From Puntigrus tetrazona (taxonomy: Eukaryota > Chordata > Actinopteri > Cypriniformes > Cyprinidae): 64,000 nucleotides of DNA. The stretch spans positions 24,250,376 to 24,314,375 of the forward strand of contig NC_056714.1 of the NCBI RefSeq assembly GCF_018831695.1, written 5' to 3'. Position 1 is the stretch's first letter. Each line of letters starts with the position of its first letter. The position numbers and the translations under genes are program-made. The notes under the pieces are model-generated. The model did no database searches, was not told where the DNA came from, and saw only the letters and a program-made list of their open reading frames with translations. This document shows positions 1 to 12,201 of this stretch, piece after piece.

Positions 1-1151
1 TTGAGTGACGACGAGGTGAATATTAAGCTTTTCCTTGGTTTGGCTGTATTTGAATGTTCCGCGGCCCTTCTAAATCACTTCAGGCCTGGATTGTCACCAA
101 CAATGCTCTTCTAGCTCAAGGCAAGTTATTTTTAGGCCAATGACGCAGGTGTCTCATATCACCACCTGCGCAGAACATCGATGAGGGCTCCCTTTTTCGT
201 GCTGCCTGGCGACGGGGGATGCTGTTGCCAGGGGAACTGAAATTGGTTGACATCACACCGTCAGGACCTCCCCTGTTGAAACGGTATGTAGCGCAGCTGT
301 CTGATCACACACACGCTGATCTATTATGACTAACCCCCCGCTGCCGTTGCCCCCAAAACTGATCAACAGCTTGCGAGCTGTGAGTCATCCACAAATGCCA
401 CGCTGCAGAGAATCGTGCGTAGCAGTCGCTCTTTTCATCCTAGCCACAATAAATCCAATCAAAACAGATGTTTGGATGATTTCTAAAGCGGTCCACACAA
501 ACATGCTGTTAACATTATACAGTTTAGAATAAAGACATATTTAACCTTGTGTTCTTCATCCCCCAGTAGAAATGAGACATAAATTTAGGGTAGTCTCAGT
601 GGTAGCTATTTCCCGGTAATCACATAGTAGTTGCAGTTCGGTACTGGTTCTGATTTGGTTTCTTATAACCATCCTTATGCTCAGATTTATGAGGTTTATG
701 GTTTTCGCTCTGTCTTTTTTTCCTCATTTGGGACTAGTAAAGAAAAGCCTGTTGTATTTTGTCTAGAATTGAGAGAGCCTAGTTATTTATGCTTTTCAGC
801 TGCCACTGTAACACCTCGCGCATTTATTTGGAGGAAAACACTCTGTACATTATGTCGTTATGAAATCTTGTCAATTTGGAGATTCGCAAAAGATAAATGC
901 AAAACCATTATTAATAATATTTAAATATGAAATTAAAAAAATTATGTATGCATTTTACCATAAAATAATTTTATGTAAAACTAGTATTATTTTATGCTTG
1001 ATTATTGTTATTTAGTACTTAACATAATCTTAAAGTGGGTAGTATTTCTTATCTTATTGTTTATTGCATACTACTAATATCACTATCTGTTCTAGAACCC
1101 TGTTAGTCCAATTAGGTATTGTTTAGGATTATGGATGAAGAATATTCTCAC
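1..1151. other. intergenic DNA upstream of tent5b
   Basis: No exon, RNA gene or intact element is supported here. The first 300 bases have mixed composition and the rest becomes AT-rich. Two ACTAGT hexamers (near 733 and 978) resemble the cluster found in the tent5b intron. The segment around 975-1000 is similar to the start of that cluster (ACTAGTAT followed by ATTTTATG). Confidence 0.5.
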
Positions 1152-1301
<150 letters not shown>

Positions 1302-1399
1302 TCAAACTTCACATTAAAAATATGTACAATTTAGCATCTTACTAATGCTTTGATAATCGAGTTCCTCAAACCGGGTGGGTGTGTTACGGCTGCGCGCCT

Positions 1400-1490
1400 C
1401 CGCCAATCCAGCCAAAGATTGCTGTGAAATTATTCATGAGCAGATATTCGACCAATAAGACGCGCGCATGCAAATCTCAAAGGTATAAAG
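1400..1490 (+). promoter_or_regulatory. tent5b core promoter (CCAAT, octamer, TATA-like)
   Basis: Two CCAAT cores lie at about 1401 and 1452, a perfect octamer ATGCAAAT at 1468-1475, and a TATA-like TATAAAG at 1483-1489. The spacing puts transcription start near 1510-1520, about 230 bases before the start codon. The motifs are seen directly. Their use as a promoter is inferred from order, spacing and position ahead of exon 1. Confidence 0.6.
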
Positions 1491-1585
1491 ACCATTCAGA
1501 TGGTTCGTTTTCAGCATAACTGTAATACTTCTCATATCCGTCGGTCGTGCGTGGATTGGGAATAGTGAATCACGAGCGCAGCTGG

Positions 1586-1612
1586 ATGTGCAAATTGTGT
1601 CGATTTACATAG
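1586..1612 (+). promoter_or_regulatory. short upstream ORF in the tent5b leader
   Basis: An ATG in the presumed 5' UTR opens an eight-codon frame closed by TAG at 1610-1612. This is 135 bases before the main start codon. Short upstream ORFs can lower translation of the main frame, but no such effect can be shown from sequence. Confidence 0.35.
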
Positions 1613-1747
1613 CCGAAAACGAGAGCAACAGTGAAATAACGCAGCGTTTCACAAACGAGTTCTTCATCTGTTTGGAGAGACAGCGGTATCTTTGCGGGAG
1701 TAGACCAGAAGTTTTGCATTTTTAAACTGGTTGTTCTTTCCATCGCC

Positions 1748-4700
1748 ATGTCCTCCGGTGATGTGTCAGAGCAGTGTCGGCGGTTTTGCGTGTTATCTTG
1801 GGAGCAGGTGCAACGTTTGGACTCTATTCTTGGCGAGACGGTTCCAGTTCACGGACGTGGAAACTTCCCGACGCTTTCGGTTCAGCCGCGACAGATTGTT
1901 CAGGTTATTATGAATGCACATCACAGAATACGCTTTCAGCACCACAGCATTATACACCGTCTTTATAATATATGATCTCTATTTCTTTTTCTTTTTTTTG
2001 TATTGCATAAGGTTGTGCTTATGGCTAGATTGCTTTAAAAAGCATTACCTGAAACTAGTATCATTTTATGTCACTTTTGTAAATCGCTAGTAAATAATCC
2101 AATAGTAAACTGCATTTTTTTAAATTACATTTTTTATTACATTTTTCGCACAAAGTTATTTTTTCGTTAGCAATTAATGATCTAGTAGTGACTAATATGT
2201 ATTCGGTTGGTTACTAGTACCCTTGCTTCTAGTAGCTATCCTAAGGAAACAAATCAATATCATCTATTTTCTAGTTAGTACAGTCCAGTTTTACTACTTA
2301 TTTAACTATTTATTTAATAGCATTTCTTTTATAACTAGTATCTATTACAAATGTCCCTGTACTAAGTGAATATACATTATCAAACACTATTGTGCATTTC
2401 AGTGTACTAGTACTAATAACATTTAAATATGACATATAAAGTAAAAACGAATTTGAACTAGTAGTAACTGAGGTTCGTACTACTGCATACTAGTAGAGGT
2501 GAAATGCAGATGCAGATGGGATTACAAGTAGTGAAAAGATACTAGTGAATAATTTGAAATGAATAGTCAGATGTGATATTTTATTAAATTAATATGTAAT
2601 AATTACTAGTAGCAAAGGAATACTAGATGTGAAAAAGTACTACTGAAATTTAAAACATATTAACCTGTTAATTATTGGTTTACTAGTTTAAGAAAAAGGT
2701 TCTAAAGAGCTAAATGTCTTTGGTCAGATGAAAGTGTATAGTTTTAGGGGTTAAATGTTCAAATTATTGCTCAAATTTGATTTATTCAATTTATGACCTA
2801 TCAGTGCTTGACCAACTATTGGTGTAATGTCTCAACTCCCCAAGGATAAGGAAAACATTCTTAGCCTTTGGCCCTCCAGCAGATACAGAAAACTGTGCAC
2901 TTGGCAATTTTAAGTTAATGACTTGGACGTTCTCACGAAAACTGCACTGAGTGTGACTCATTACCGACCCTAATCCCATGCAATGTAACACTGCTTGAGC
3001 TAGTCCAGTGATAACCTGCTTCAATGCCCCCCTTTTCAATGAAAAGAATTCTTGTTCTCATACACAAGCAGTGTGGGCTTGCATCTACACATGCAAGCAG
3101 ATATTGATCTTTTCTCCATATCACTTCCTTCAGCACTGCTTCACTCAACAAGAGAGGGTTTGTTTTAAGTGCTTTAGGAAGAATGCTCTTGCAGTTGCAC
3201 AGAAAAATGTGTTTAAGCTTTAACGTTTCATGTATATGATCCCATATGGCAGCAGTGTGAGGGAAGTTGTCCGTCAGTCATATCTACATCTGTTATCTTT
3301 TATTCCAGTCTTCTCAGATGCTGTGAATGCTTTATGCAGTGACATGCCTTAGATCCTAAAGGTTGGCCTAAGATTGGCCCCTATTGGTTCTAATACTTTG
3401 AAGACACAAAGTAACTATGAGCTGTGGAATCTGACAGTCTCCCTTCCTTTGATCCAGTTCTGCTGGACAGTAATGAGTGGTCAGTCTCTATTTCGAAATA
3501 TTCCCATCTGCCTGCGTTTGAACAGATAGTAATGTCCTGTTAATAAAACCCAACTAGGAAGCCCATTATATTTAATGGCAAACCTGTAAAAACCAGCTTT
3601 GATGTTTTATTACGCAGTCTCCACATGCCATTCCAAAATTGACAAAAGATGGCCGCTTGTTCACTGTTCCTCGTTTTCCTTAACCCTAATGATTTGCCAC
3701 GGCACCGTCTCATTACATGGACTTTGTGGCTGTATTCATTATCATCATAACCGTGTCATGATTGCACATTTGCACCTTGTGCTTTAGGCTGTGATGTACT
3801 ATTGAACTATACAATGTAGGTTTTGAATGCAACTGCGGACCTAACTTGGCGTCACCTTAATATCATAATATTCATATCCGTCGAAATGCAATCCGTTTCA
3901 GCCTTTGTTGGAAAACGGAAGAAACTGTTTGTCGATGGCAGCATTTTTTGAAAAACCATTGATTGATGTTAATACAGACAACAGTATATTAATAAATAAA
4001 GTAAACGCACTTTTTGTTTAAATAAATCACACCCTTAATAGTTTAATAAATCGCATTCTATCATATCGCATTTTTTTTATCAGTCAGTGTGCTGCAAACC
4101 TGTAAAGCTGTATAATGTGTTCTCAGCATGTATACAGACACACGTCATGCGTAGTTTCGTTGCGTTCATTTGACCAGTTGCTGCAGACTGACCTAATGTG
4201 TAAAAATAGAAGGCTAATGATTTGATTGACAGGAGTGAGGGTAGGTGATTGACACTAATCTGACAGAGCTGTGGAAAATGAAGGTTACGTGCATTCAGGA
4301 CGGAGATAATGAGTTTGATTTTAAGCACTTTTTATTCCCTGAATGGTTGCACAACAATATAAATAGAGTACAAATCTGCTTGGCATGCATAAAAACTGGT
4401 CTCTGCCAAACTCAGTAATTCTGCTTTTATTGAATTAGACATTTCTGAATGTGTCCCTGATTTCACATATGAGACCTTCATGTGAATGTGAAATCTAACA
4501 ACCGCCTCTATCTGTGATCATAAATGAAGCAGTATTTTATTATGTTCTGCCTTCCAGAATGTTGTGCAGCTGTACAGTGCTGCATGTTTCTGTGAGTGTG
4601 TGTGTCAGTCTCTACCATATGAATAGATTAAGACCGATCTTTATGATGAACTTCAGCTCAAGTTTATGCATGAAAAGATTTACTGGGAACATAATGGAGA

Positions 4701-6631
4701 TGCTTTTCCGAAGTGCATCCACAATGGCTTCCCATTTTTAAATAAAGGCACGGCACAAAAGATTAACACCTTTAAAAAACAGACCAATTACAGTAAATGT
4801 TAAATGTGTGCGTGTGGCAGGTTCGAACTCTCTCAGGTGTGGTTTAGTTGGAAACATTATTCTACATCACAACCGCTTAAATCACGGCAAAAAAGAGACA
4901 AATGTTAGTGACTGACGACTGCTGTGAATTAATGTGTTAATGGCCACCGACTATTAACCAGCTGTGATTCTCAGGTGTTGTTCACAGTGCAAGGAAGAAT
5001 AAATTCAAAAAATCTGTTGCGTTAGTAATAAAATTGCAAAAATTATGTATCTTATTAGGTTTTTTAGATAATAAGGTAATTATCTAATTGCAGCAGTGGC
5101 GGAACAAAGTATCCTAAAACTGTTCAGATAAGGAAATGTTTAGTGTGGTGTTATGTTTGCTAGTGTTTACTTGTTCAAACAGTGGTTGCATGTTACTGAT
5201 ATTTAATATATTATTAATACCATAAGCTGGATAATTGCTAACTGGTTTCTACTAAATAAATGAAAATCAAAGCACTAAAAATAAAATTGATAATTTCAAA
5301 TACTACTTAAATGGATACTACTAAATTAATAATAATTTATCAATAATAGTTATTTATCAATAGTTATTTAATGCTATCAAGCAATCACAATTTTTTTGTT
5401 TCTGTAATATATGTGAAACATTTCTATGTATATATTTATATTAATATCATTTATATTATATTTATATTATATTATATGTAAACAGAAACTTTTACTTTGA
5501 ATGCAATTAATCACGATTAATCATTTGACAGCAGTAGTCAAAATGTATCCAATATTAATAATAAATAAAAAATCTCTCATCTCTAATCTTAAACTATTTC
5601 TGCAGGTGGTTCGAGCGCGTTTGGAGGAGCGAGGCATCACGGTTCGTGACGTGAGGCTGAACGGCTCGGCTGCCAGTCACGTTCTGCACCAGGACACGGG
5701 GCTTGGATACAAGGACTTGGACCTGATATTTGGCGTCTCACTGTCAGATGACCAGGCCTTCCGCGTGGTTAAGGACGTGGTCCTCGACAGCCTGCTGGAC
5801 TTCCTACCTGAAGGCGTCAGCAAGGAGAGAATATCAGCCCTTACTCTGAAAGAGGCTTACGTACAGAAGTTGGTGAAGGTTTGCAACGACACTGACCGGT
5901 GGAGCCTCATTTCGCTCTCCAACAACACCGGCAAGAATGTTGAGCTTAAGTTTGTGGACTCTCTCAGGCGCCAATTTGAGTTCAGCGTGGACTCCTTCCA
6001 GATAGCCTTGGACTCCCTTCTTCTGTTCGACCGCTGTTCGGAGACACCCATGTCGGAGTGCTTTCACCCGACAGTGTTGGGCGAGAGCATGTTCGGGGAC
6101 TTCGAGGAAGCGCTCGGCCATCTTTGCAACAAGGTCATCGCTACGAGGAACCCAGAGGAAATCCGAGGAGGCGGGCTTTTAAAATACTGCCACCTTTTGG
6201 TGCGAGGCTTTCGGCCGACTTCGGAAGCGGAGATGAAATCGCTCCAGAGGTACATGTGCTCTCGGTTCTTCATTGACTTTCCGGACATAGGCGAACAGCA
6301 GAGAAAGCTGGAAGCGTATCTGCAGAATCACTTTGCCGGAATGGAGCACAAACGGTACGACTGTCTGGTCACGTTATACCACGTGGTCAACGAGAGTACG
6401 GTGTGCTTGATGGGACACGAACGACGACAGACATTGAATCTTATTTCCATGCTGGCACTGAGGGTGCTGGCCGAACAGAACGCCATCCCCACGGTCACCA
6501 ACGTCACATGCTATTACCAGCCGGCGCCGTACGTGCGAGACATCAACTTCAGTAACTACTACATCGCTCACGTGCAGCCGCTGGTGCACACCTGCAGTAG
6601 TTCCTATCCGACGTGGCTGCCCTGCAACTGA
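1748..6631 (+). CDS. tent5b: tent5b-like terminal nucleotidyltransferase (FAM46 family)
   Basis: Coding exons are 1748-1903 and 5606-6631, joined in phase 0 across a GT-AG intron of 3702 bases (donor CAG|GTTATT, acceptor CTGCAG|GTGG). The product is 393 aa, the usual length for TENT5 proteins. These are cytoplasmic non-canonical poly(A) polymerases that lengthen mRNA tails. The nucleotidyltransferase signature is visible: Gly72-Ser73, then the metal-binding pair Asp89 and Asp91 in K-D-L-D-L. The conserved block HGRGNFPTL (residues 35-43), RQFEF, the substrate-region block EEIRGGGLLKY and the family C-terminus YPTWLPCN are all present. Residues 35-55 match the human TENT5B type best. The C-terminal third (MGHERRQTLNLIS, NVTCYYQPAPYV) is also very close to TENT5C, so the paralogue call rests on the N-terminal block and synteny. 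No frame breaks are seen. Confidence 0.93.
2054..2687. repeat. ACTAGT-rich degenerate repeat in tent5b intron 1
   Basis: The palindromic hexamer ACTAGT occurs nine times between 2054 and 2687, mostly inside TACTAGTA-like contexts, with further near-matches such as CTAGTA and TAGTAC. The rest of the 3.7 kb intron holds no other coding sequence. The cluster is seen directly. Whether it is a decayed transposon or a protein-binding array is unknown. Confidence 0.7.
5390..5545. repeat. AT-rich interspersed repeat remnant next to exon 2
   Basis: The segment contains GTTTCTGTAATATATGTG, an AT-rich core, GTAAACAGAAACTTTTACTTTG and the motif ATTAATCACGATTAATC. This combination is typical of a very common fish repeat. 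A related copy in opposite orientation lies in an rcc1 intron near 62.3 kb. The right end is about 60 bases from the tent5b exon 2 acceptor. Confidence 0.55.
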
Positions 6632-8035
6632 CCTCTGATTAAAAAAACCCCCAGTTCAGCCCTTCCCGTGTGGTGAAGACGATATGCAAGCAAGTGAATA
6701 TATTAACAGTTCTTTCCCAAACACAAAAATGGACGTTTAGGAGGAGCTTCAGCAATTGTTTTTATGCTAAATGTGACATGTATAGAATGACTGTTCACTG
6801 CTGTATGTCTGATTTGAGCCGATCCTTACGTATTCTGTTCTGCAGAGTGGATGAAGATCTTTTTCACATGTAGCAGGAAAAAAAAAAATGTATTTTTTTT
6901 CTCTTAAACTCATTATAGATTCACTCTCGCAGGTTATGTAAGCGGGGAAAGAAGGCTGCGTTCTGCGTTGTGAAGCTATATATGTTTATTTTTATTTTTT
7001 GCCAGACTGTGGTTTCAATCAAACTCTGTTTTGCTTCTTGGTTTTTTTTTAAGGACCAAAGATATTTTATTTTCGTTGTTAAAAAAGAAAGGAATGTTTG
7101 CTGTTGTAATTCCAAGTGCCTAAAAACATTGTACAAAACAAAAGTGAGACCTGTGCTTTCTAAAACCATTTTTCTGTCTCCTTGTTAATTGTAAAACTCT
7201 ATTTTCAGGGATGGAGGCATGTATTTCCATGTGATTAAAAAAAAAAAAGCACAAAACCCATCTTCATGTGTTCTAGACCTCTTTTACCTTTTGAAGCTGT
7301 TGTGGCCATGTTTCGACAACCTCATTCGTTCATATTCAAGCATGTATTTATTTTCCCTTTGTGTTGGTGTTTTGGAAAATGATTTCAAATGCTAAGGATT
7401 TATCAGTGGAGCGTTTATCACGAGGCGCAAGAGGTGAAAATGGTCAATGGTGAAACTGCAAGTGTAGCAGAGCTGCGGTCTGAATGTGTGCTGACTCTTT
7501 ATCTGGGGAAATGGATCCATTGCAGTTCCAGGACATGAACCATAAGGATCCTTTCTAAAGCACAATGGCCTCTCTTTTGGTGTGACACTAAAGGTAACAG
7601 ACAAAGGCTGTTTTGTTAACCCACCCATGCTGCCCCTGGAGATAGAATCCTATTTCCTTTCATAATGCCATATCCATGTCTTTGTTTTTGTAAACATCAA
7701 GGAGCTGGTATTGCGATGTAAGCTAACAGATCTAGGGATGTGACGTTAAAAGTAATTACTACTGATTAGTAGACTAACATATACTGTAACTTACTATTTT
7801 GTTAATTGCTTTATCATTTTAAATAGTTTAAATAGCATTAAATATTTAATTAACAGATTCATTCTCTGCTTCAGGTTCATTCACCTGTTGATGGTAGTGT
7901 GATAGTTATTGGTCTAGACTGGTTTCTGTAAGGGGTGATCCATGAATTCTCCTTTCCTTTCACCATTGTGCTCTTGAGGCTTTTTGTGCCATGGCCTTTT
8001 GGGAATCAATAAATAAAGTATCTATATAGAAACTC
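6632..8035 (+). other. tent5b 3' UTR
   Basis: AT-rich non-coding sequence follows the tent5b stop codon and runs to a doubled AATAAA at 8008-8017. It contains several short A or T runs. The length, about 1.4 kb, is reasonable for a TENT5 gene, but the cleavage point is inferred. Confidence 0.55.
8008..8017 (+). terminator. overlapping AATAAA polyadenylation signals for tent5b
   Basis: Two overlapping AATAAA hexamers (8008-8013 and 8012-8017) are the first strong poly(A) signal pair on this strand after the tent5b stop codon. Use of the site is inferred. Confidence 0.5.
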
Positions 8036-9281
8036 TAGAAGAGAATTTCTAAAAAATGGATGAAAAGAAAATGGATGTTTGACTTTTATTAAGGGCTCCT
8101 CTGATTGAGTTATGTTATTGCAATTCTGAGTGAATAATCATCCTTAAAAACAACATGTGTTTTTTCGACAAAATGAATAAATAAATATGAAGTCTTTTAC
8201 AACAATAACAATTACTTATGTCATCCAGATGATTATTATTTATTTTTAACACTTTTATTCATTTATTATAGAGAGATTTACTTGGCATTGGATAAAAATA
8301 AACGTATTAACAATGTATTCTTTGAAAATCACATTCAGTAATGACATAAAAGTATGTGCATGTATATAAATAATAGCAGAATTTACATGTTAGTGAACTA
8401 TCCCTTTAAGTGAAGGTGATATTTCATTGCAGTATGTCAGAAAGAGACATAGGTCAGGTTTCCTTTTTATTTTTGGCCCTCGCTATTCAAAAGGCATCAG
8501 GGGAGCAACTACTGTCATAAAGCTGAAGTAGAACAACTGGGGAATAGTACTCTACTTATTCCCTCATGTTAGGCCTCACATTATAAGAGGATATAAATAA
8601 ACCCGCCTAGTTAAAAGATTAAGGAACCCTAAAGAAAAACACAGCCCTTGGTAAACCATGTGTAATGTCCTGGCCCAGTGCAAATAGTGCCACTGGCAAG
8701 ACTTACGCCGTCAGACAGTGGCTTGGGATGAGGTAGTGCTGTTTAGTTCAGTGGGACTTGAAGCACAGACATGCAGGGATATATAAGGACATGCTCGAAC
8801 AAGTTGAGACATGTTTTGGACAAGAAGCGACATGCTGTGACAATTGTTTAGCCTATTATGTAATTTATATCCAGCTATTTTCTGTTATCTACACCGTTTA
8901 ACAGTTTTTGTTACACTTTTATGTTCACCTCCAAGTGTAACTGCAGATGAAACAGTAAGTCAAAATTAGAAATGAAAAAGTATAAAATGTCATAAAAAAG
9001 TGAATCGTGTTCACGAAAGTATATAACATAAAACCAGTAACTTAATACGGAAGTCTTTAAAATGAGGACAACACCTTATCTAATAGTACTCTCAAGACAA
9101 TATCATTTTAAGGCACAAAATGGCAATATAATATGTCATATATGATGTTATTCTGAACACGTGTGGCTACAGTGACTCAGTGACCCCAAAAAAAATCACA
9201 TTTTTACAAGACCACATATCAAATTAAAGAGCAAACACACTTTCCAAACATAAATTTTTTTTTTGTTTGCAATAACATGAT

Positions 9282-9294
<13 letters not shown>

Positions 9295-9346
<52 letters not shown>
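9295..9346. repeat. (AT)n microsatellite
   Basis: A run of about 26 AT dinucleotides without interruption. Confidence 0.95.
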
Positions 9347-9349
<3 letters not shown>

Positions 9350-9369
9350 AAATTGATCAAAAGTAACAG

Positions 9370-9735
9370 TAAAGACTTTTTTAGTTTTACTAAACAAAGA
9401 TCTGCATTTTGAATTAAGATCTTTTAAAATCGTTTAAAAATGCATTGCAGTTTTTGCTAAAATAATAAACAGCACAACTGTTTTCAAAACTGATGATAAT
9501 AAAATAAAAATGCACCAAATTAGCATATTAGAATGATTTCTTAAAGATCATTTGACACTGAAGACTGGATTAATGTTACATTTATTAACAATATTTTAAA
9601 ATAGAATACTGTTATTAAATCGCAATCATATTTCACAGTGTTACTGTTTTACTGTATTTTTGATTTTTGAGCATAAGAAGCTACTTTCAAAAGCATTAAA
9701 AAAAAGTCTTACCGACCCCAAACTTTAAAAGGAAC
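9370..9735 (-). repeat. old copy of a common cyprinid interspersed repeat (family A, copy 1)
   Basis: Landmarks of the family are seen in order on the minus strand: GATCATTTGACACTGAAGACTGG, then AGTGTTACTGTTTTACTGTATTTTT, then AAAAGTCTTACCGACCCCAAACTTT. Other copies lie near 23.3, 26.0, 27.2 and 34.4 kb. The family name was not determined. Divergence between the copies suggests old insertions. Confidence 0.65.
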
Positions 9736-12201
9736 TGTGCACCAACTTTTATACATCCACTAAAAATCACTTTGACATCATTAGGCTAACATGACATTAT
9801 ACTAATGTCTACTTGGTTTGGCGTTTTATGTCTGAGCAATAACATTCAGACATTTTGTCAGACTTAAATATTCAAGTCTCCAGATACCTTTTGGGTCAAC
9901 TGTTTATTCTACTCAGCAAAATGTGTTTACCTGGGAGTGTGTGTCTCTTGTAAAAATGAAGAGCTTTAATGGAAAATGAATATGATGTTTAATATTTTTG
10001 TAGGGCTGGGAAATATTTCTCCTCTGTCCATGCCAATAACATCCATGTGTGTGAGTCATACCTGTCTGTCTTGTTTCCTCTGGAACAATGGCGCTCCTTG
10101 TCTCCATCCCTGAATCACTAAGGGCAGGTCAACCGGACAGCCGGCACTACACAGGGCAAGTGCAGTATTCCCTGCTGTCCGTGGCATTCATAAACCTCAC
10201 AGGGTGAGCTACGGAAAGAACACAAATTAAGTCTGCAGTTTAATGAACATGTTTATTCTATTTGAGAGGGTCAGACATATTCCCCCTGGATAATATTCTT
10301 GAGCTAGTGCAGTCATCTTGAAAGTGATCTCATGCCAAATTTAGGTCAGTGTAGAGTTAAATCACAATTACAGCTAATGGTTTTAATGATGTGTTAGTAA
10401 AAATGATGACTCCGTCTCCATTAATGAGCCATTCAAATTAGAACGTCTGCAACATTCAAAGCATCGTCTGAGATGATGATTCTGAAGCTGTGTGACACAT
10501 AACTGGCTGAATCCATCTCCATTATGAGGAATTCAAATTATAACCTGTCTAAAACATCTAAGCGGTTTCCAATTCATTCTAAATGATCACACACCTTCAA
10601 CGCCAAACCATAAAAAACAAGTTTTCCCTTAAGCACCATTGCTCCATTCAGTATAAATGGAGTATTTTAAAATTAAATCTTTGCGTCAAACCTAACACCA
10701 CTGTTATAAAGGGACTATCACTGAAATAGGTATCCAGAAAATTGTTGGAGAAACAGCGGTGAAACCATAAATTCATGACTGGAATGCACAATATGTGAAG
10801 CCTCGGGGGGGCAAAAACAAAGTTATCACATGTTTCGTCATTTGAATCAGGACAGAGAAAAGAATGGAAAAATGAACAGGGCGAGCCTCTTTTCAATAGC
10901 AAGAAACCAAATAAGTTCCTTTCTTGAAGGAATGCTATAAAGTTGTAACTTGAAGATGTACAGATCACAAAAGGTAGGTCACTCATTATAATGCGTTGAG
11001 GCTATTTTTCCTTATGGTTCCATGCCTTAAAGTTACAAAGTATCTCTCTTTTATTTTTTTAACCTGCAGTACTGTTACAGACTTTCAAATGCTGTGAAAT
11101 GTTTTTCATTTTTTTCTTTCTTTGTGTGCGTGTGTGTGTAAAAGAATGAAACGTTACGTAAGATATCTTTAATAATGTATTTTGATATGTATTCATTCAT
11201 TTATTTTGCAAACAAAAAAGCAAAAAATAAATGAATAAATAAGACTAGCATTAAAATCAGGTCATTCCATTAATATATGCTTAGGCAGTAGCATAGTATG
11301 GTCATATTAAATCTCACTATGACCTAAGATATTAAGTAAATGTCATATGTGGGCTGTTTTGACGTCTACAGGAGGTCTGGTCATCTGCATGTGTGTTTGG
11401 TCATGTGTGGTCTGTGTAATGAGAGTTAACAGCAAACCAGCAAGGGAGGAAGGATATTGATAGGCTATTTACTGGCTTAAACGACTTCGGTCTGGCATGA
11501 GTCGACTCAGGTCATAAAGCACAGGCGGTGAACCCTTTGGCAGAGCTGCCCAACTCACAAAACTCCCACAGTCAGCACAGCCACACCAGACATCTATCTG
11601 CTGAGCCTCGGCTATTAAATCAGTGGCATTACTGAACAAAGCTCTGCAAGAAATATACAACTGTGGGTCAGGTTTGAACATTTCTGATAATGTTCCTGAC
11701 AGGCAATTTTGCTTTTGTTTAGTTTATACATCAGTAGCTTCTCTGTGAATAGGCCGACACCAGTGCTATCTTTGTTTGAGCTACTGGAACAGATTTCACG
11801 TGCGGATAACTTAAGCCCAAAACATACTTCACCAAAGTATGTGAGTTCACAATATTTTAGTTACACATGCTCAGTTTTTGCGTTCTAATAATGTCTGACT
11901 GCACATGTCTTAACGCAATGCAGTTATGCGTGGTCCACTTACCATTGCCACCAGGGTCTGTGTATCTGACATTACCCTAAAACATCCTCTCTATTTTTAT
12001 CCCTCTTCCAAAACCTATTCCATGCCTGCAGTTCGAACATCTTAAACGTACTTTACGCAAGAACGCGAAGTACTTAGTCAACACGCCATCAGTATGTGTC
12101 ACGTTCAACGTATTTAATGTGAGCTCTTGCGTTGGTCTGCCAGCAAAAAATCCCCAGTAGCTACTCCATGGGAGTGATAGATTACTTTTAAAAATGTAAA
12201 G

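Larger units (their letters stand above)
8036..12201. other. intergenic DNA
   Basis: No exon is supported. The stretch is AT-rich and includes a remnant of a GTGAACTATCCCTTTAA transposon end near 8390-8408, an AT microsatellite and an old interspersed repeat (both listed separately). Short open frames here lack family resemblance and splice context. Confidence 0.5.

Noticed and set aside
10648..10986. 112-codon open frame on the minus strand
   Set aside because: Composition is that of random AT-rich DNA. No domain and no neighbours that would make a gene model.
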